Under the pieces are notes generated by a model. It ran no database searches and had not been told where the DNA came from. It saw only the letters and a program-made list of their open reading frames with translations. Made by a program: the position numbers and the translations under genes. Below are positions 1-7,777 of a DNA stretch of 64,000 nucleotides, piece after piece. The stretch comes from Alphaproteobacteria bacterium (GTDB lineage: Bacteria > Pseudomonadota > Alphaproteobacteria > Rhizobiales > Devosiaceae). The DNA lies in NCBI GenBank assembly GCA_018828145.1, contig JAHJWO010000004.1, positions 1 to 64,000 of the forward strand. Direction: 5' to 3'. Positions within the stretch are counted from its first letter, which is position 1; each line of letters begins with the position of its first letter.

Positions 1-52
1 CTCACCCGGCGCTGCGCGCCGACCTCTCCCCCGAAGGGAGAGGTGAAGAAGG
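1..52. repeat. G/C-rich palindromic intergenic repeat (family B), cut by window edge
   Basis: The stretch reads as a CTCACCCGGC arm, a GCGCGCC core, then GACCTCTCCC and its near mirror GGGAGAGGT. The same pattern recurs near 16864, 28206 and 29643. It sits just past the stop codon of cobL, so it could act as a transcript-end hairpin, but there is no T tract. Confidence 0.6.
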
Positions 53-61
53 GCGCGCTGC

Positions 62-1267
62 TCATGGCTTGGTCCAGGACCATTGGGTGATCGGCATGGC
101 GGGGCGCCAGGCGGTCATGCTGCCGACGGCGTCGGCGCGGGCAACGGCGATGCGGGCCAGGCTGCCGCCGAGCCGGGCATGGTGGTCCAGCAACAAGGCT
201 TCGAGTTCCAGCGTCACGGCATTGGCCACCAGCCGTCCGCCGGGGCGCAGGGCCGCCATGGCGGCGTCGAGCACGCCGGGATCGGAACCGCCGCCGCCGA
301 TGAAGACGGCATGGGGCGCTTCTAGGCCGGACAGGGCATCGGGCGCCGTGCCGATCACCAGCTTGAGGTCGGGCACGCCGCAGGCGGCAGCGTTGCGGGT
401 GATGCGGCTCGCGCGGTCGGGATTTGGCTCGATGGCAATGGCGCGCAGGCTGGGATCGGCCAGCATCCACTCGATGCCCACCGAGCCCGACCCGGCGCCG
501 ATATCCCACAGCACCTCGCCATGGCGGGGCGCCAGCGCGGACAGGGTCAGCGCGCGCACCTCCCGTTTGGTCATCTGCCCGTCATGCTCGAACAGCGCAT
601 CGTCGAGGCCGGCCGATAGCGGCAGGATGCGCGCGCCGGGCAGGGCGACGACGCTGATGGCGCAGATATTGAGCGGGTTGATCTCGTCCAGCGCAAAGTT
701 CATGGCGACATGCGAACGTACCCGTTCGCCGGGACCGCCCAGCGCCTCGAGCACCGTCACGATGGAAATCCCGAAGCCGGCTTCGGTCAGCAGGGCCGCC
801 AGTGCCGTCGGCCCATGCGCATCCGAGGTCAGCGCCAGGATACGGGCGCCGGCATGCAGGTGCGGTCGGATCAGGTCGAGCGGGCGGCCATGCAGCGACA
901 GGCTCAGCACATCCTGCAGCGGCCAGCCCAACCGCGCGGCGGCAAGGCTGAACGAGGAGGGATGCGGGAAGACCTGCATCTGGCTGGCATCGATCTGCCG
1001 GGCCAGCGTGGCGCCGACGCCATGATGAAACGGATCGCCGGAAGCCAGCACGCAGATCTTGCGGCCGCGCAGGGCGATGATGGCATCGATGGATGCCGAG
1101 AAGGGGGATAGCCAGGCGCGGGCTTCCCCGGTGATGGCCGGGGCCGCCAGCTCAAGATGCCGCGCGCCGCCGAAGACGATCTCGGCACCGGAAATGGCAG
1201 CCATGCCCGCGTCACCGAGCCCGGCAAGGCCATCCTCGCCAATGCCGACGATGGACAGCCAGCTCAT
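62..1267 (-). CDS. cobL: Precorrin-6Y C5,15-methyltransferase (decarboxylating)
   Basis: 401 aa cytosolic enzyme of late aerobic cobalamin synthesis. It methylates precorrin-6B at C-5 and C-15 and decarboxylates the acetate side chain to give precorrin-8X. The N-terminal half is a CbiE-type tetrapyrrole methylase (start WLSIVGIGEDGLAGL, then LASGDPFHHGVG). The C-terminal half is a CbiT-type SAM methyltransferase with WDIGAGSGSVGIEW near residue 255. The length fits the fused CobL rather than separate CbiE and CbiT. Its ATG overlaps the cobJ stop by 4 bases, so it is translationally coupled as the last operon gene visible before the window edge. Confidence 0.95.
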   Translation of the reverse strand: MSWLSIVGIGEDGLAGLGDAGMAAISGAEIVFGGARHLELAAPAITGEARAWLSPFSASIDAIIALRGRKICVLASGDPFHHGVGATLARQIDASQMQVFPHPSSFSLAAARLGWPLQDVLSLSLHGRPLDLIRPHLHAGARILALTSDAHGPTALAALLTEAGFGISIVTVLEALGGPGERVRSHVAMNFALDEINPLNICAISVVALPGARILPLSAGLDDALFEHDGQMTKREVRALTLSALAPRHGEVLWDIGAGSGSVGIEWMLADPSLRAIAIEPNPDRASRITRNAAACGVPDLKLVIGTAPDALSGLEAPHAVFIGGGGSDPGVLDAAMAALRPGGRLVANAVTLELEALLLDHHARLGGSLARIAVARADAVGSMTAWRPAMPITQWSWTKP

Positions 1268-2025
1268 GACCCGCCTCCGGTGGAACGCGGCGAATAGACC
1301 AGCGGCGCCTGGTCGGGGCGTTCGATGACGCGCGTTTCGGGCGAGCCGATGATGACGCAGGTCGCCATGTCGGCCTTGCTGGCATCGGCTTCGGCCAGCG
1401 TCATCAGGGAGATGGCCTCGTCGGGGCGCCCGGCGGCGCGGCCGAAGATGACGGGCGTCGACCAGGGCAGTACTTCGCGCAGGATGGCGAAGGCCGTGCC
1501 CAGCTGCCAGGGGCGGGCCCTGGAAATGGGATTGTAGAGCGCAATGACGAGCCCTGCGCCGGCGACGGCACGCAACCGCGCTTCGATCACCGTCCAGGGC
1601 TTGAGATTGTCCGACAGCGAAATGGCGCAGAAATCGTGCCCCAGCGGTGCACCGGCGCGCGCCGCCACGGCCAGCATGGCGGTAACGCCGGGCACGATCG
1701 TGAGATCGACGCTGCGCCAGGCGGGCGGACCTTCCTCGATGGCCTCGCAGATCGCGGCGGCCATGGCAAAGACGCCCGGATCGCCACCCGAGACGACGCA
1801 GACCTGCTCGCCGCTGGCGGCGGTCATCAGGGCATCCTTGGCGCGGGCGAGTTCCTCGCGATTGTCGGAGGCGACACGGCGCTGGTCGTCGCGCAGCGTG
1901 AGGCGGTCGAGATAGGGGCCATAGCCGAAGAACACATGCGATGCGGCGATGGCAGCCAGCGCCTCGGGCGTGGTCTGGTCCGGATTGCCCGGACCGGTGC
2001 CGACGACGATGAGCCGGCCGGTCAT
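1264..2025 (-). CDS. cobJ: Precorrin-3B C17-methyltransferase
   Basis: 253 aa tetrapyrrole methylase that methylates C-17 of precorrin-3B and drives ring contraction to precorrin-4, using SAM. The N-terminus LIVVGTGPGNPDQTTPEA is the family glycine-rich loop and VVSGGDPGVFAMA is the second SAM-binding motif. LYNPISRARPWQL is typical of CobJ/CbiH. It overlaps cobI upstream and cobL downstream by 4 bases each. The usual cobK (precorrin-6A reductase), often between J and L, is absent here. Confidence 0.95.
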   Translation of the reverse strand: MTGRLIVVGTGPGNPDQTTPEALAAIAASHVFFGYGPYLDRLTLRDDQRRVASDNREELARAKDALMTAASGEQVCVVSGGDPGVFAMAAAICEAIEEGPPAWRSVDLTIVPGVTAMLAVAARAGAPLGHDFCAISLSDNLKPWTVIEARLRAVAGAGLVIALYNPISRARPWQLGTAFAILREVLPWSTPVIFGRAAGRPDEAISLMTLAEADASKADMATCVIIGSPETRVIERPDQAPLVYSPRSTGGGS

Positions 2026-2744
2026 GGCCGCGTGCTCCAGCCGGGCAGCAGGATCAGCGCGAAATAGGGGGCAATGTCGTCCGGCTTGTCGGCAAGGCGC
2101 ATGGACAGCCCGCCTTCCATGGTGCCGCGCTCGACATAGACGGCATCCTCCAGCCGGCCGGCGGCCTCGATGGCGCGGCGGATCTTGGGCAGGTTGCGCC
2201 CCACCTTCATGATCACGGCGCCGTCGGTATTGTCGAGCCGGCTGCGCAGGTCGACCTCGTCCAGCGTGCCCGGCAGGACCGACAGAATATCGTCGCCCTG
2301 TACCAGCGGCATGCCGGCGGCGGACCAGCAGCCCGACATGGCGGTCACTCCGGGGATGACCTCGGTGGGGTAGAGCTTGGAGAGCCGCACATGGATATGC
2401 ATGTAGCTGCCGTAAAACAGCGGATCGCCCTCGCTCAGCACGGCCACAGTGCGCCCGGCATCGAGATGGGCGGCAACGCGCGCGGCGGCATCGCCATAAA
2501 AACCATTGGTGGCCGATTTGTAGTCGTCGTGGCGGCGATCGATCTCGGTGGTGACCGGATAGCCCAGCTGTTCCTCGATCTGGCCGGTCATCAGGTCAGC
2601 CACGATCCGGCGGGCATTGCTGGAATTGCCCTGCTTGGCGAAATAGGCAACCACATCCGCCGCTTCGATGGCGCGGACGGCCTTGATGGTGAGCAGTTCC
2701 GGATCGCCCGGTCCGGTGCCGACGCCGATAAGCTTGCCGGTCAT
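2022..2744 (-). CDS. cobI: Precorrin-2 C20-methyltransferase
   Basis: 240 aa SAM-dependent methylase converting precorrin-2 to precorrin-3A. GVGTGPGDPELLTIKAVRAI is the family N-terminal signature and VLSEGDPLFYGSYMH the second SAM motif, which is characteristic of CobI/CbiL. The length is normal. The start ATG overlaps the cobH stop (ATGA), and the stop overlaps the cobJ start. Confidence 0.95.
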   Translation of the reverse strand: MTGKLIGVGTGPGDPELLTIKAVRAIEAADVVAYFAKQGNSSNARRIVADLMTGQIEEQLGYPVTTEIDRRHDDYKSATNGFYGDAAARVAAHLDAGRTVAVLSEGDPLFYGSYMHIHVRLSKLYPTEVIPGVTAMSGCWSAAGMPLVQGDDILSVLPGTLDEVDLRSRLDNTDGAVIMKVGRNLPKIRRAIEAAGRLEDAVYVERGTMEGGLSMRLADKPDDIAPYFALILLPGWSTRP

Positions 2745-3379
2745 ATGCCGGGCCTCGCCAGCGCGTTGAGCGCCGCGGCCGTCATGGCCGAGCCACCCAG
2801 TCGCCCGCGCACGATGGCATAGGGCACACCATAGGAATTCTCAGCCAAAGCCGCCTTGGATTCGGCCGCCCCGACAAAGCCCACCGGCATGCCGACAATG
2901 GCAGCCGGCCTGGGCGCGCCATCGCGCAGCAGTTCGAGCAGGAAGAACAGCGCCGTGGGCGCATTGCCGATGGCGACGACGGCGCCAGCCAGGCGCGGCA
3001 GCCAGAGGCGCAAAGCGGCGGCCGAGCGCGTATTGCGGATTTCGGCGGCGATGGCCGGCGTCTGCGGATCGCGCAGGGTGCAGATGACTTCGTTATTGGC
3101 CGGCAGGCGGGTGGCGGTGACGCCGCGCGCCACCATTTCCGCATCGCAGAAGATCGGTGCGCCCTGGGCAAGGGCCGTGCGCGCGGCCGCGACGAAGCCG
3201 GGACCGAATTCGAAATGCTGCGCCGCCTCGACCGACCCGGCGGCATGGATCATGCGGATGGCAAGCTCCGCCTCGTCCGGCGAGAAGCCAGCAAGGTCAG
3301 CCTCGGCGCGGATGATGGCGAAGGATTGCGCATAGATCGCGTCGCCATCCTTGATGTAGTCGTAGTCGGTCATCGTCAT
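2741..3379 (-). CDS. cobH: Precorrin-8X methylmutase
   Basis: 212 aa enzyme that moves the C-11 methyl group to C-12, turning precorrin-8X into hydrogenobyrinate. IRMIHAAGSVE contains the conserved catalytic-histidine region of the CobH/CbiC family, and GMPVGFVGAAESK is the other family signature. An alternative ATG lies two codons downstream (position 3373). The first ATG is kept because it overlaps the cobG stop by 4 bases. Confidence 0.95.
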   Translation of the reverse strand: MTMTDYDYIKDGDAIYAQSFAIIRAEADLAGFSPDEAELAIRMIHAAGSVEAAQHFEFGPGFVAAARTALAQGAPIFCDAEMVARGVTATRLPANNEVICTLRDPQTPAIAAEIRNTRSAAALRLWLPRLAGAVVAIGNAPTALFFLLELLRDGAPRPAAIVGMPVGFVGAAESKAALAENSYGVPYAIVRGRLGGSAMTAAALNALARPGI

Positions 3380-4554
3380 CCCTGGGCCGCGAGCAGTGCG
3401 GTTTCGAGCTGGTCGGCCCGCAGCACTGCCCGTGGCGTATCGCCCGCCCGGCCGTCGATGACAAGGCCATAGCCGTCGGCGCGCCCGATAAGCGTCACAT
3501 CGGCCGGGCCGGGATGGGCGCAGCCCTTCTGGCAGCCAGAGACATGGAGGCTACTGCCGGGCGCGAGGCCTGGCGCCAGCCGCGAGGCAACCGCGCGCGC
3601 CGCGATATGGCCCGATGCGCAGCCATCGCTGCCGATGCAGGCGCTGATGCGGGTGCGCGGATCGTGCGGATGCGTGACAAAGCCGATTTCCGCGGCTTCC
3701 GCCAGCAGGCTGCCATCGGCGCCGATGGCAAGCAGGGAATGGTGCGGGCCGGGGCGGAACGCGCTGATGCCGAAGCGCCAGGCGCCATCGGCCAGCGCGG
3801 CCATGGACTCCCAGCCCATGGCACCAAACGGCAGGCCGAGGCCGATCGCCTTGCCCCTCTGTAGCGGAAACTGTCCGATGGGCGAACTGACGGGTTGGCG
3901 TACGGGGGCCGAGGGGCTGACTAGGTCCCCCAGGTCCAGTCCGTCTGTAGCCAGGTCCGTGGCCCGGCCCAGCGGCCCCAGTCCGGCCAGCGCCGTCAGC
4001 ACGATGCGGGCGCAATCGAGCGGCCGGTGCGTGGTGCCCATGAGCCTGGCGCCGACCGAAACCAGCCAGACCTCTACCCCGACGGCCACGAGCCGCAGAT
4101 CGGCCTTCAGCGCCCCCAGCCCGATCTGCCCATTGCCATCGACAATCACCGCCACCTTGGGGCCCAGCCGATGCCCGAAAGGCGCCGCCAGCGCCTTGAT
4201 CGAGCCTGCGAGGGGACGCGGATCGACAAATTCCAGCGGATCATCCCCCGCCAGCGGCGGCGTCTCGACCACGAGTCCCGTCTCGATGGTGACGATGTCC
4301 CGCACCGCGTCGGCGAAAACCGGTGCCGTCGCTGCCGTCAGCCCGCGCACCTGCAGGTTGCCGCGGGCGGTAATCTCGATAATGCCATTGCCATGGGTGC
4401 CGCAGAGCACGGCCAGCTGCTCGAGCCGGACCGGATCGATCTGGCCCCCCGCCACGCGAATGCGCGCGAGCAGCCCATCACCGGTCTGCATCGGCATGTC
4501 GAGCGACGGACAGGCGCCCCGGCGGAGCGGTGCTATGGGCAAGGCATGGGACAT
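3376..4554 (-). CDS. cobG: Precorrin-3B synthase (CobG)
   Basis: About 392 aa Fe-S oxygenase of the aerobic pathway that hydroxylates C-20 of precorrin-3A and forms the gamma-lactone. It is related to sulfite/nitrite reductases. The Fe-S/siroheme-type cysteines appear as RISACIGSDGCASGH and HVSGCQKGCAHPG. RRGACPSLDMPMQTGDGLL is the usual CobG N-terminus. The start is uncertain: ATG at 4554 is chosen just before the conserved N-terminus, ATG at 4584 is possible, and a TTG at 4614 would overlap the cobF stop. CobG uses molecular oxygen, so the operon encodes the aerobic route. Confidence 0.9.
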   Translation of the reverse strand: MSHALPIAPLRRGACPSLDMPMQTGDGLLARIRVAGGQIDPVRLEQLAVLCGTHGNGIIEITARGNLQVRGLTAATAPVFADAVRDIVTIETGLVVETPPLAGDDPLEFVDPRPLAGSIKALAAPFGHRLGPKVAVIVDGNGQIGLGALKADLRLVAVGVEVWLVSVGARLMGTTHRPLDCARIVLTALAGLGPLGRATDLATDGLDLGDLVSPSAPVRQPVSSPIGQFPLQRGKAIGLGLPFGAMGWESMAALADGAWRFGISAFRPGPHHSLLAIGADGSLLAEAAEIGFVTHPHDPRTRISACIGSDGCASGHIAARAVASRLAPGLAPGSSLHVSGCQKGCAHPGPADVTLIGRADGYGLVIDGRAGDTPRAVLRADQLETALLAAQG

Positions 4555-4610
4555 GAGAAGAGGTCTAGCGGATTGGTGAACCATATCCAACTGCGACACG
4601 TGGCCGATTC

Positions 4611-5339
4611 TCAATCCCGCTTGCGCAGCAGATAGGTATCCATGATCCAGCCATGCCGCTCCCGCGCTTCCTTGCGCGTCGTGACGATCCTGTCCGCAAC
4701 ATCGCCCAGCCGGCCGGAAATGGTGATCTCGTCCGGCGTGCCGAGATAGGCGCCCCAGAAGATGTCGAGCTCCGGATCGGCATGGAGAAACGCCGTCTGC
4801 CCATCGAGCATGACCACGGTGTCATCCTCCACCGCGCCGAGTTGCCTGCCGGTGGTGATATGCACCGGCTCGCCGATCCGGTTGAGCGCAATGCCATGCG
4901 CCGCGGTGAGGGCCTGGATGCTGGTAATGCCGGGGATGATCTCCACGGCATGTTCGGACCGCAGGCGCTCGACGATGCGAATGGTCGAATCGTACAGCCC
5001 CGGATCGCCCCAGACCATGAAGGCGCAGGCGCCATTGTCGGGCACCGCGTCCAGCAGGGCGCCGAAGCGCGTGGCCAGCGCCGCATGCCAGTCATCGACG
5101 CCGGCGCCATAATCGGGATTGGCGGCGTCGCGCCTGGGCACCGTGTATTCGACGGTGCGGCTGTTCGGATTGGTCACATAGCGGGCGACGATCTCGCGGC
5201 GCAGATCGGCCAGGTCCGCCTTGCCTTCGCCCTTGTCGGGGATGAACAGCACGTCGGCGCGGTTGAGCGCATTGATGGCCTGCACCGTCACATGCTCCGG
5301 ATTGCCGGTGCCGATGCCCACGATGAGAATTGTCTTCAT
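4611..5339 (-). CDS. cobF: Precorrin-6A synthase (deacetylating)
   Basis: 242 aa SAM methylase that methylates C-1 of precorrin-5 with loss of the acetyl group, giving precorrin-6A. KTILIVGIGTGNPEHVTVQA is the N-terminal methylase motif and FMVWGDPGLYDSTIR the second. The ATG at 5339 is preceded by AAGGAAG about 8 bases upstream, so it is preferred over an in-frame ATG at 5387. It is the first gene of the cob operon. No cobalamin-riboswitch B12 box was recognised in the short gap to the divergent arsR gene. Confidence 0.93.
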   Translation of the reverse strand: MKTILIVGIGTGNPEHVTVQAINALNRADVLFIPDKGEGKADLADLRREIVARYVTNPNSRTVEYTVPRRDAANPDYGAGVDDWHAALATRFGALLDAVPDNGACAFMVWGDPGLYDSTIRIVERLRSEHAVEIIPGITSIQALTAAHGIALNRIGEPVHITTGRQLGAVEDDTVVMLDGQTAFLHADPELDIFWGAYLGTPDEITISGRLGDVADRIVTTRKEARERHGWIMDTYLLRKRD

Positions 5340-5390
5340 GTGGCTTCCTTGCCCCAGGGCAGGGGCGTTGACAAGCCACCCGCACATCTG

Positions 5391-5427
5391 TATTCAACCA
5401 ATTAGTGTTATACAAAATGGTTGAATA
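5391..5427. promoter_or_regulatory. ArsR-type operator: perfect 10-bp inverted repeat
   Basis: TATTCAACCA at 5391-5400 is mirrored exactly by TGGTTGAATA at 5418-5427, with 17 bases between. The repeat ends 3 bases before the arsR ATG. A possible -10 (TATACA) lies in the spacer, so bound repressor would cover the promoter. This is consistent with autoregulation. The cobF promoter must also lie nearby, so cross-effects are possible but unproven. Confidence 0.7.
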
Positions 5428-5430
5428 AAA

Positions 5431-5772
5431 ATGACCGACCCCCTGAGCACCACGCTGGCTGCCCTGGCTGACCCGACCCGCCGCGCCATCCTGGCCCGGC
5501 TGGCCCAAGGCGAAGCCAGCGTCAACGAACTGGCCGAACCCTTCGACATGACGCTGGCCGCCGTCTCCAAGCACATCAAGGTTCTGGAAAATGCCGGTCT
5601 CGTCAGCCGCGGCCGGCAGGCGCAATGGCGCCCCTGCAAGCTGGAGGCCGCGCCCATGCGCGACGTGGCCTCGCTGGTCGAGTTCTACCGCAGGTTCTGG
5701 GAGCAGAACCTCGATCAGCTCGACGCCTATCTCACCAAATTGCAGACCCCGCAAACCGACAGCAAGAACTGA
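5431..5772 (+). CDS. ArsR-family winged-helix transcriptional regulator
   Basis: 113 aa regulator. [20 protein letters not shown] is the ArsR N-terminal helix signature, and VNELAEPFDMTLAAVSKHIK holds the helix-turn-helix recognition helix. No metal-binding cysteine pair is present, so it is not an arsenite or metal sensor of the classical kind. It belongs to the ArsR subgroup that is paired with SRPBCC/AHSA1 proteins. A perfect inverted repeat ends 3 bases upstream of the ATG, and there is no Shine-Dalgarno, suggesting a very short or leaderless transcript. The SRPBCC gene follows 11 bases downstream. Confidence 0.9.
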   Translation: MTDPLSTTLAALADPTRRAILARLAQGEASVNELAEPFDMTLAAVSKHIKVLENAGLVSRGRQAQWRPCKLEAAPMRDVASLVEFYRRFWEQNLDQLDAYLTKLQTPQTDSKN

Positions 5773-5783
5773 GGAGAAGAGAA

Positions 5784-6287
5784 ATGACCACCCACGCAAC
5801 GCCCAACCTGTTCAAGACCGAGCTGCCGGAAGACGAGCCGGTCATCATCATGACCCGCACCTTCAACGCGCCGCTCGACCTGCTCTGGACGGTCTGGACG
5901 CAGCCGGAGCACGTCGCCTACTGGTTCGGCCCGCGCGAGGATAACGAGATCGTCGAGTATGACGTCCGCAAGGGCGGCAAATGGCGCATCGTCTCGACCA
6001 TGGAAGACGGTTCCGCCGTCACCTTCCACGGCACCTATCTCGAGGTCACGCCCAAGACCATGATCCGCAACACCTTCGTGGTCGAGGGCATGTATGAGGA
6101 AGACGACCGCTTTTTCGAGGAGCACAATTTCGAGGAGCGCGACGGCAAGGTATTCTACCGCTCCGTCTCGAGGCTCGAAAGCTTCAAGCAGCGCCAGGGC
6201 GTCATCGACAGCGGCATGGAATGGGGCGCCAATGCCAGCATGGCCAAGGTGGATGAACTGCTGGCAAAGCTGTTGGCCGGGAAGTAG
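5784..6287 (+). CDS. SRPBCC/AHSA1-domain protein
   Basis: 167 aa protein of the START-like (Bet v1 fold) AHSA1 family, with a hydrophobic ligand pocket and no known catalytic residues. Family signs are FNAPLDLLWTVWTQPEHVAYWFGP near the N-terminus, GGKWRIV and FHGTYLEV. The ATG at 5784 has GAGGAGAAGAG just upstream. It is cotranscribed with the preceding arsR, the usual arrangement for this pair. The ligand is unknown. A second arsR/SRPBCC pair lies convergently 170 bases downstream. Confidence 0.85.
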   Translation: MTTHATPNLFKTELPEDEPVIIMTRTFNAPLDLLWTVWTQPEHVAYWFGPREDNEIVEYDVRKGGKWRIVSTMEDGSAVTFHGTYLEVTPKTMIRNTFVVEGMYEEDDRFFEEHNFEERDGKVFYRSVSRLESFKQRQGVIDSGMEWGANASMAKVDELLAKLLAGK

Positions 6288-6347
6288 CGCGCGAATAGCG
6301 TCCCATCAACGAAACGGGGGCGGGAGCCCGGATATTCGGGCCAACCG

Positions 6348-6453
6348 CACCCCACCCTCGGTCCCTCCCCATGGAGGGGAGGGAGGCGCAGCACTGGCGT
6401 CTGTGTTCATCGTCTCCCTCCCCCTTGTGGGGAGGGATCAAGGGTGGGGGTGG
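6348..6453. repeat. Family A inverted-repeat element, copy 1
   Basis: The left arm ACCCCACCCTCGGTCCCTCC and the right arm GGGAGGGATCAAGGGTGGGG are near reverse complements separated by a variable spacer. It lies between two convergent gene pairs. Other copies are near 15638, 36601 and 42509. Confidence 0.75.
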
Positions 6454-6460
6454 GTCGGGC

Positions 6461-6934
6461 TCAGTTCGCCCCTTCGCGCACCAGGTGCTGGCCGAGCTGG
6501 TCGAGCAGGATTTCGGTGCCCTGCCGGCGGATGTCGTTGCCGTCGCTGAAGCCGTCGAGATAGGCGCCCATTTCGGTGAGCTTGAGCGTGGTATAGTCGC
6601 CATCTCCCACCAGCTCGAAACTGGCCAGCGACACCGAGATGCGCACGTCGTCCAGCTCCATGTCATAGCTGTAGACGATGCGCTGGTTGGGCACGATGTC
6701 CTGGTAGATCGCCTTGAACTTGTGCACCGCGCCACCGGGCGGGCCGCCGACACTGGTCTCGACGCCGCCGATGCGGAAATCCAGGTGATGCTCGCTCTTG
6801 CCCCAGGATTCGGGCGGGTTGAACCATTTCTGCTTGGTGGCCGGGTCGGACAGCGCCTTGAAAACGCGTGCCGGCGTGGCCTTGTAGCGCCGCTCCAGGG
6901 TGAAGCTGGCATGGGTAACGCTGCGTTCGCTCAT
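6461..6934 (-). CDS. SRPBCC/AHSA1-domain protein
   Basis: 157 aa START-like domain protein. [20 protein letters not shown] then WFNPPESWG are AHSA1 family signs, and [20 protein letters not shown] is the central sheet. The ATG at 6934 overlaps the upstream arsR stop (ATGA), so the two are coupled. It is paralogous to the protein at 5784 but clearly diverged. Ligand and target are unknown. Confidence 0.87.
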   Translation of the reverse strand: MSERSVTHASFTLERRYKATPARVFKALSDPATKQKWFNPPESWGKSEHHLDFRIGGVETSVGGPPGGAVHKFKAIYQDIVPNQRIVYSYDMELDDVRISVSLASFELVGDGDYTTLKLTEMGAYLDGFSDGNDIRRQGTEILLDQLGQHLVREGAN

Positions 6935-7269
6935 TGCTGGTCGCCCTCGGTCTCGGAGAGAAGGTCGCCGAGCCGGTCGAGGCGCCTGGCCCACAGCGTG
7001 CGGCGGTCATTGATCCATTGCTCGGCCAGGCTGAGCGCCTCGGGTTCGATGCGGACGGTGCGCACGCGGCCGAGCTTTTGCGAGCTGACCAGGCCCGACT
7101 GCTCCAGCGCCTGCAGATGCTGCACCACGGCGGGCAGGGACATGGCGAAGGGCTTGGCCAGTTCGCTGACCGATGCCGGGCCATGGCTCAGCCTGTCGAT
7201 CATGGCGCGACGCGTCGGGTCGGCCAGCGCCTGGAACATCAGGTCGAGATTGGGACTTTGGTTAAGCAT
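6931..7269 (-). CDS. ArsR-family transcriptional regulator
   Basis: 112 aa winged-helix regulator. [20 protein letters not shown] and [20 protein letters not shown] align directly with the ArsR protein at 5431. The ATG at 7269 was chosen because homology begins there; an open frame extends upstream to 7482 but reads through the divergent DUF305 gene region. It lacks metal-binding cysteines. It is the first gene of a two-gene unit with the SRPBCC protein at 6461-6934. Confidence 0.9.
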   Translation of the reverse strand: MLNQSPNLDLMFQALADPTRRAMIDRLSHGPASVSELAKPFAMSLPAVVQHLQALEQSGLVSSQKLGRVRTVRIEPEALSLAEQWINDRRTLWARRLDRLGDLLSETEGDQQ

Positions 7270-7309
7270 GGTCTTAAGTAACAAATCGGCGCGCCGGCTG
7301 TCAATCGGC

Positions 7310-7335
7310 TTGACCTTCCCACGGGGGAATCCGGC
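7310..7335 (+). promoter_or_regulatory. Possible MerR/CueR-type promoter element upstream of DUF305 gene
   Basis: TTGACCTTCC at 7310-7319 equals the -35 and left operator half of the copA promoter at 15583-15574 (read on the minus strand). The right half, GGAATCC, matches only in GGAA and the spacing is 6 instead of 7. No clear -10 follows. It is suggestive of copper control only. Confidence 0.3.
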
Positions 7336-7369
7336 ACACAGCTGCGGCACCGAACCAGAGGAACCGACA

Positions 7370-7723
7370 ATGAAAAGAGTGATGCTTGCCGCCGCGCTGA
7401 CCCTTGCCATGGCTGCCCCGGGCCTGGCCCAGGAGCACGACGCCAGCCATGGCGCCATGATGAGCGACAGTGCGGCGACCACCGCCTACAAGGACGCCAA
7501 CATGCGCATGCATGCCGACATGGAAATTGAATATAGCGGCGACGCCGATGTGGATTTCATCCGCAACATGATCCCGCATCACCAGGGCGCGGTCGAGATG
7601 GCCCGCATCGTGCTCGAACACGGCACCGATCCCGAAGTGAAGGCGCTGGCCGAAGCCGTCATAGCGGCGCAGGAAGAAGAAATCGCCTGGATGCAGGCCT
7701 GGCTGGCCAAGAAGGGCATGTGA
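7370..7723 (+). CDS. Secreted DUF305-family (four-helix, His/Met-rich) protein
   Basis: 117 aa, with a Sec signal peptide of about 20 residues ([20 protein letters not shown], cleavage after AQ). The mature part has the DUF305 signature [20 protein letters not shown] followed by [12 protein letters not shown]. Abundant Met and His residues ([13 protein letters not shown]-like runs) suggest periplasmic metal handling, and DUF305 proteins are often linked to copper resistance. The upstream region carries a half-match to the CueR-type element found before copA. The function is not established. Confidence 0.85.
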   Translation: MKRVMLAAALTLAMAAPGLAQEHDASHGAMMSDSAATTAYKDANMRMHADMEIEYSGDADVDFIRNMIPHHQGAVEMARIVLEHGTDPEVKALAEAVIAAQEEEIAWMQAWLAKKGM

Positions 7724-7777
7724 TCCACCCTCCCTCTCCCTCAAGGGGGGAGGGAGGACGACTGCGCCTCCTGCAAT

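Noticed and set aside
5340..5430. Cobalamin riboswitch before cobF
   Set aside because: The gap is only 91 bases and no B12-box core sequence was recognised; the structure there is an ArsR-type inverted repeat.
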